From Gammaproteobacteria bacterium (GTDB lineage Bacteria; Pseudomonadota; Gammaproteobacteria; Chromatiales; Chromatiaceae), in NCBI GenBank assembly GCA_024277555.1, contig JAJRUY010000011.1:1-8242 (forward strand): a stretch of DNA of 8,242 nt, written 5' to 3'. The position numbers and the translations under genes are program-made. Shown piece after piece: positions 4,228 through 8,242 of this stretch. Below the pieces are notes generated by a model. It did not search any database. It saw nothing but the letters and a program-made list of their open reading frames with translations, and was not told the DNA's origin. Position 1 is the stretch's first letter. Each line of letters opens with the position of its first letter.

Positions 4228-5949
4228 ATGCAAAAGACTATTGTTTCCCGCGCAACGCCAGCGCCAGGGGGGGAATTACCGCCGCATCTGCACCCCATTC
4301 TCAGCCGCATATATGCAAGTCGCGGTGTGCAGAGCGTGGCCGAGCTTGATCTTGGGCTGAAATCCTTGCTGCCAGTGGAGTTGATGGATGGGGCAGAGCA
4401 GGCGGCGCAGCTGATCTTTCAGGTGATGCAAAAGCAGCAACGTATTCTGGTGATTGGCGATTTCGATTGTGATGGTGCTACCAGCACCGCCCTTTGCCTT
4501 CTTGCCCTGCGCGCCATGGGGGCAGGGCAGGTGGATTATCTGGTGCCCAACCGGTTTGAGTATGGCTACGGACTGACCCCGGAAATCGTCGAACTGGCGG
4601 CGCAAAGCGCTCCGGATCTGATTATCACCGTGGACAACGGTGTTTCCAGTGTGGATGGCGTTGCAGCTGCCAATGCGCTGGGCATCAAGGTCATTGTTAC
4701 TGACCACCATCTGCCCGGGCCGGTATTGCCGGAAGCGGCTGTGATGGTCAATCCCAATCTTCCAGATAACAGGTTCCCCGCCAAATCGACTGCGGGTGTA
4801 GGGGTTATTTTTTATGTGCTGCTGGCGCTGCGTTCCCTGTTGCGCCAGCAGGGCTGGTTTGAAACCCGTGCCGAGCCGAATATGGGGGATTATCTGGATC
4901 TGCTGGCTCTGGGAACTGTGGCCGATGTGGTTCCCCTGGAACACAACAATCGCATTCTGGTACATCAGGGGCTGGCGCGTATCCGCAGCGGTCGCTGCCG
5001 CCCTGGCATTACAGCCTTGCTGGAAGTGGCCGGGCGCAACCAGCAGCGGCTGCAGGCGGCGGATCTTGGTTTTGCCGTGGCGCCGAGGTTGAATGCCGCT
5101 GGGCGCCTGGAGGATATGTCCATCGGCATCGAGTGCCTGCTGGCGGAGGATCAGGACGTTGCCAGGGAGCTGGCGGCAAATCTGGATCAGATCAATCATG
5201 AGCGCCGTCGAATAGAAAACGATATGCGCCAGCAAGCAGAGGAATTGCTCGAACATGTGCTGATGAAAGAAGAAAACCTTGCCTGGGGTATTTGTCTGTA
5301 TGACGACAGCTGGCACCAGGGGGTGGTCGGAATTCTGGCATCACGCATCAAGGATCGTTACCATCGGCCGGTGGTCGCTTTTGCTCCTGGTGAGCATGGT
5401 GAGATAAAGGGATCCGCCCGCTCCATATCCGGAGTGCATATCCGTGATGTGCTGGATGAGGTGGCCGCCACCTCGCCCGGTTTGCTGCAAAGATTCGGTG
5501 GCCATGCCATGGCTGCCGGCCTGACGCTGGAGGCGCATCGCCTGGACGAGTTTAGAGGCTTGTTCGATAACGTCGTGTACAAGCAGCTTGGCGGGAAGGA
5601 TCTTGCAGCAGTAATAGAATCCGATGGGGAAATTCCAATCCGGGATATGAACCTGGATCTGGCCCGTCTTGTGGCCCAGGGCGGGCCCTGGGGACAAGAA
5701 TTTCCCGAGCCGGTTTTTCATGGCGAATTCGAAGTGATCCAGCAGCGCCAGTTACAGGACAAGCACTGGAAGCTGGTGGTGCAGCCCAGGGATGGCGACC
5801 GGCTGGTCGATGCCATCGGCTTCAATCTGGTTAGTGTTTGCCCGCCACCTTTGCCGCATAGGCTGCTGATGGCCTATCAATTGGATATCAACGAGTTTCG
5901 TGGCAATATCAGCCTGCAGCTACGCATTGCGCATATGGAGGCAGCATGA
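4228..5949 (+). CDS. recJ: Single-stranded-DNA-specific 5'-3' exonuclease RecJ
   Basis: RecJ degrades single-stranded DNA 5' to 3' in recombination and mismatch repair. At 573 residues it matches the usual length (E. coli 577). The DHH phosphoesterase core has motif I VIGDFDCDGATST (Asp78, Asp80, Asp82), motif II TVDNGVSS (Asp136), motif III VTDHH (Asp159, His160, His161) and motif IV LGTVADVVPL (Asp233), all metal-binding residues. The DHHA1 part carries GSARSISGVHI (395-405) and RFGGHAMAAGL (422-432), and the C-terminal portion fits the OB-fold. The start is supported by the N-terminal RIYASRGV segment at the usual distance. No Shine-Dalgarno site is visible. It heads a compact plus-strand series: its TGA overlaps the darP ATG by four bases. 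Confidence 0.97.
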   Translation: MQKTIVSRATPAPGGELPPHLHPILSRIYASRGVQSVAELDLGLKSLLPVELMDGAEQAAQLIFQVMQKQQRILVIGDFDCDGATSTALCLLALRAMGAGQVDYLVPNRFEYGYGLTPEIVELAAQSAPDLIITVDNGVSSVDGVAAANALGIKVIVTDHHLPGPVLPEAAVMVNPNLPDNRFPAKSTAGVGVIFYVLLALRSLLRQQGWFETRAEPNMGDYLDLLALGTVADVVPLEHNNRILVHQGLARIRSGRCRPGITALLEVAGRNQQRLQAADLGFAVAPRLNAAGRLEDMSIGIECLLAEDQDVARELAANLDQINHERRRIENDMRQQAEELLEHVLMKEENLAWGICLYDDSWHQGVVGILASRIKDRYHRPVVAFAPGEHGEIKGSARSISGVHIRDVLDEVAATSPGLLQRFGGHAMAAGLTLEAHRLDEFRGLFDNVVYKQLGGKDLAAVIESDGEIPIRDMNLDLARLVAQGGPWGQEFPEPVFHGEFEVIQQRQLQDKHWKLVVQPRDGDRLVDAIGFNLVSVCPPPLPHRLLMAYQLDINEFRGNISLQLRIAHMEAA

Positions 5950-6488
5950 GAGATGTGGACGAAGATGGCATGGCCATTCGCCCCAACAAAACCCAACAAA
6001 AGCGTGAGTTGGCCCGGCTGCAGAAGCTGGTGGTGGAAATTATCAACCTCGGTGAGGGCGAGCGCGCCAAGCTGGGGCTGGATGAAAAATTTGTTGCCGG
6101 TGTGCAGCGCGCTTCCGCAATGAAAGCATCCAGCGGACGCAACCGGGAAATAAAATACCTGACCAAGTTGTTGCAGAAGCAGAACCTGGAGTACATTTGC
6201 AACTGGTTTGATTCCAGAAACAGCAAGCACTCTGAAGAGAACCGGCATTTTCATGCTTTGGAAAAGTGGCGCGATCTCCTGGTTTCCGAGGGAGATGTGG
6301 CACTGGAACAATATTTACAGCAGTATCCCCAGGCGAACCGGCAACAGCTCCGCAGCCTGATCCGTAGCGCCATCCGGGAAAAGGACACCGGAAAACCTGC
6401 AGGCGCTGGCAGGAAGCTGTTCCGCTTGTTGCGGGAAAGTGCAGCAGAATCTGTGGAATCTGTTAAGTTGTCACAACAAGATCAATAG
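5946..6488 (+). CDS. darP: Ribosome maturation factor DarP (YjgA, DUF615 family)
   Basis: The 180-residue protein matches the YjgA/DarP family, which binds pre-50S particles and helps mature the peptidyl-transferase centre. Recognisable parts are RPNKTQQKRELARLQKLVVEI (from residue 12), LGLDEKFVAGVQRASAMKASSGRNREIKYLTKLL, FHALEKWRDLLVSEGDVALEQYLQQYP, and RQQLRSLIRSAIREK. It is helical, charged and without membrane segments, so it is cytoplasmic. The start is well defined by GGAGG four bases upstream. The ATGA overlap with recJ indicates co-transcription and probable translational coupling. The last 25 or so residues (from GAGRKLFRLLRES) are variable in the family. sdhC follows after nine bases. 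Confidence 0.93.
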   Translation: MRDVDEDGMAIRPNKTQQKRELARLQKLVVEIINLGEGERAKLGLDEKFVAGVQRASAMKASSGRNREIKYLTKLLQKQNLEYICNWFDSRNSKHSEENRHFHALEKWRDLLVSEGDVALEQYLQQYPQANRQQLRSLIRSAIREKDTGKPAGAGRKLFRLLRESAAESVESVKLSQQDQ

Positions 6489-6497
6489 CGAATAATA

Positions 6498-6878
6498 ATG
6501 ATGTCAGACTCGACCCGCCCCGTATTCCTCAATCTGTTCCAGATCCGCTTGCCCGTTGCCGGCATCATGTCCATTGCCCATCGTGCTGCGGGAATACTGC
6601 TGTTCCTTGCAATCCCCTTTGTGGTTGCCCTGCTGTCCCTGGCTCTGTCGGATCAGAAAGGCTTTGACCAGGTGCAGGCGTTGTTGCAGCAACCATTGAT
6701 GCAAGTGGGTTTGCTGCTGTTGCTGTGGGCGCTGGCGCATCACTTTCTTGCCGGCATACGTTATCTGTTGATCGACATGCACCTGGGAGTGCAGGCTCCT
6801 TGCTACCGCCAGAGTGCACGGGCGGTGCTGGTTGCCGCGCCGGTGCTGGCCTTGCTGCTGTTGTGGGGGCTGTCGTGA
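6498..6878 (+). CDS. sdhC: Succinate dehydrogenase cytochrome b556 subunit
   Basis: This is one of two membrane anchors of complex II, carrying heme b and the quinone site. The 126-residue protein has three hydrophobic segments (about 30-50, 66-90, 106-125). RPVFLNLFQIRLPVAGIMSIAHRAAG is the family signature. Ser25 and Arg29 align with E. coli Ser27 and Arg31 at the quinone pocket. AHHFLAGIRYLLID supplies His82, aligned with the E. coli heme ligand His84. The family match and length are clear. Two ATG codons stand in tandem (6498 and 6501) and no strong ribosome site is seen, so the exact start is open by one residue. Its TGA overlaps the sdhD GTG. It follows darP by nine bases, too few for its own full promoter. 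Confidence 0.95.
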   Translation: MMSDSTRPVFLNLFQIRLPVAGIMSIAHRAAGILLFLAIPFVVALLSLALSDQKGFDQVQALLQQPLMQVGLLLLLWALAHHFLAGIRYLLIDMHLGVQAPCYRQSARAVLVAAPVLALLLLWGLS

Positions 6879-7210
6879 GTCGTCATTTGTCCGGGTTCCG
6901 TGCCTGGATGTGGCAGCGTGCCAGTGCTGTGTATCTGGCCGGGTTTCTTTTTTATATCCTCGTCTGCCTGATCGCCGCTGCTCCTGTAGACCACCAGGAA
7001 CTGAAGAGCTGGATGGGCAATCCGGGCATGTGGCTGGCAACTGCATTGTTTTTCCTGGCTCTGCTGCTGCACGCGTGGATTGGCGTGCGGGATGTGATCA
7101 TGGACTATATCAAGCCGGCAGGTTTGCGCCTTGGTATGTTGGCGGCAGTATTTGTATTTTTACTGATCTGTGGGTTGTGGGTTGTTTCAATACTGATGGG
7201 CGTGCTATGA
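6875..7210 (+). CDS. sdhD: Succinate dehydrogenase hydrophobic membrane anchor subunit
   Basis: The 111-residue second anchor of complex II has three hydrophobic segments (about 17-36, 52-71, 87-109). The signature LLHAWIGVRDVIMDYIKP gives His66 at the position of the E. coli heme ligand His71. Asp77-Tyr78 match E. coli Asp82-Tyr83, where Tyr83 helps bind ubiquinone. WMWQRASAVYLAGF is the usual N-terminal motif. The start is taken as GTG at 6875-6877, in a GTGA overlap with the sdhC stop. A longer in-frame version beginning at 6725 would lie inside sdhC and encode low-quality sequence, so it was rejected. G-rich sequence (GGGGG) lies five bases upstream. The TGA overlaps the sdhA ATG. Confidence 0.94.
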   Translation: MSRHLSGFRAWMWQRASAVYLAGFLFYILVCLIAAAPVDHQELKSWMGNPGMWLATALFFLALLLHAWIGVRDVIMDYIKPAGLRLGMLAAVFVFLLICGLWVVSILMGVL

Positions 7211-8242
7211 GTTTGATACGAAGAAATTTTGATGTGCTCATCATTGGCGCTGGCGGTGCCGGGCTGAATGCGGCGGTACAGCTGGCGAAGGCGGATGTGC
7301 GGGTGGCAGTGGTGTCCAAGGTTTTTCCCACACGTTCGCATACCGTAGCCGCCCAGGGCGGGGTCAATGCGGCCCTGGGGAATGTGGATGATGACAGCTG
7401 GCACTGGCATATGTTCGATACGGTAAAGGGTTCGGACTATCTGGGTGATCAGGATGCCATCGAGTTCATGTGCCGGGAGGCCATACCCACGGTGTATGAG
7501 CTGGAACACAACGGCGTACCGTTTTCCCGTCTGGACAGTGGCAAGATCTATCAGCGGCCCTTTGGCGGGCAAAGCCGTGGTTTTGGCAAGGAGCAGGCAA
7601 GCCGCACCTGCGCTGCGGCAGATCGCACCGGGCATGCCATCCTGCACACCCTGTACCAGCAGAACATCAAGGCGCGCAGTCATTTCTTCACCGAGTATTT
7701 CGCCATTGATTTGTTGCAGGATGCGGAAGGCGGTGTGACCGGAGCGTTAGTGATGGATATCGCCTCGGGCGAACCCATGATTCTGAATGCCCGTGCAACC
7801 TTGCTCGCCACCGGCGGCTGTGGTCAGGTATTTCGCACCACCAGCAATGCGCATATCAACACCGGCGACGGCATGGCCATGGCCTTGCGGGCCGGCATCC
7901 CCTTGCAGGACATGGAGTTTTTCCAGTTCCATCCTACCGGCGTTGCCGGGCGTGGGATGCTGATTACCGAGGCATCAAGAGGTGAGGGTGGCTATCTCAT
8001 CAACAGCGATGGCGAGCGTTTTATGGAACGCTATGCCCCTGGCGCAAAAGATCTCGCCAGCCGTGATGTGGTGGCAAGAGCCATTGTCACCGAGGTGAGG
8101 GAAGGCCGGGGCTGCGGCCCGAACAAGGATTATGTGTTGCTCAAGGTCGATCACCTGGGAGAAGAGGTGGTCGCCAAACGCCTGCCGGGGATTCGGGAAA
8201 CCAGCAAGATCTTTCTCGGGGTGGATCCGGCCTTTGAGCCCA
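7207..8242 (+). CDS. sdhA: Succinate dehydrogenase flavoprotein subunit, N-terminal part
   Basis: The first 345 residues are present, about 59 percent of the usual 588; the right window edge cuts the gene. SdhA oxidises succinate to fumarate with covalent FAD on the cytoplasmic face of complex II. FDVLIIGAGGAGL (8-20) is the FAD-binding Rossmann motif. RSHTVAAQGGVNAALGN places His45 as the covalent FAD attachment residue. QFHPTGV gives His242, TEASRGEGG is at 254-262, and ASRDVVARAI puts the catalytic Arg at 286, the same numbers as in E. coli. No frameshift or missing active residue is seen. The ATGA overlap with sdhD joins it to the operon, and sdhB is expected after the window end. Confidence 0.98.
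   Translation, partial: MSLIRRNFDVLIIGAGGAGLNAAVQLAKADVRVAVVSKVFPTRSHTVAAQGGVNAALGNVDDDSWHWHMFDTVKGSDYLGDQDAIEFMCREAIPTVYELEHNGVPFSRLDSGKIYQRPFGGQSRGFGKEQASRTCAAADRTGHAILHTLYQQNIKARSHFFTEYFAIDLLQDAEGGVTGALVMDIASGEPMILNARATLLATGGCGQVFRTTSNAHINTGDGMAMALRAGIPLQDMEFFQFHPTGVAGRGMLITEASRGEGGYLINSDGERFMERYAPGAKDLASRDVVARAIVTEVREGRGCGPNKDYVLLKVDHLGEEVVAKRLPGIRETSKIFLGVDPAFEP

Noticed and set aside
4276..5316. A 346-codon open frame on the minus strand opposite recJ
   Set aside because: It lies entirely within recJ, whose motifs are intact. The antisense translation is rich in His, Gln and Pro with no domain pattern, as expected of a codon-bias shadow.
6725..6874. N-terminal extension of sdhD inside sdhC
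   Set aside because: The extension would add 50 residues unlike any SdhD. The GTG at 6875 gives the family-typical length and a standard overlap.
1..8242. tRNA, rRNA, CRISPR arrays, riboswitches, full insertion sequences
   Set aside because: I looked for cloverleaf arms, regularly spaced repeats, conserved riboswitch cores and transposase motifs and found none.

Overview
The window looks like chromosomal DNA of moderate GC content from a gammaproteobacterium. The evidence is a recJ–darP pair (DarP/YjgA is a beta/gammaproteobacterial protein), the sdhC-D-A order, and a diheme cytochrome c / SHP-type cytochrome pair. The species cannot be told from the sequence.

Left part, minus strand, read right to left. 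An SHP-like monoheme cytochrome c (1971-2390) is followed by a diheme cytochrome c of the DHC family (1186-1743), a small exported protein with two EF-hands (861-1175), and a small membrane-anchored PepSY-like protein (542-856). The last three are packed within 4-10 bases. All four proteins appear to be exported, so this is a periplasmic redox operon. The b-type cytochrome that often accompanies DHC and SHP is not present here. Further left, the 5' end of a HAD-superfamily hydrolase gene runs off the window (1-118).

Two short elements without a transposase interrupt this region. Element A (309-541) and element B (1787-1946) have related 17-base terminal inverted repeats beginning CCCG, and each is flanked by a direct CTAA repeat. 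They read as two diverged members of one MITE-like family. A abuts the PepSY gene, so that the duplicated target supplies its stop codon. B lies between shp and dhc, where transcription through it would give a long hairpin. This pair is the main unannotated structure in the window.

Middle part, minus strand: a Sfp-type phosphopantetheinyl transferase (3459-4148), then uppP/bacA for undecaprenyl pyrophosphate phosphatase (2626-3429), 29 bases apart. A 79-base divergent intergenic region separates them from the right-hand genes.

Right part, plus strand: recJ (4228-5949), darP (5946-6488), sdhC (6498-6878), sdhD (6875-7210) and sdhA (from 7207, cut off by the window end). Three of the four junctions are 4-base overlaps and the fourth is a 9-base gap. 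This suggests one transcription unit joining DNA repair, ribosome maturation and the succinate dehydrogenase membrane complex. sdhB is probably just beyond the right edge.
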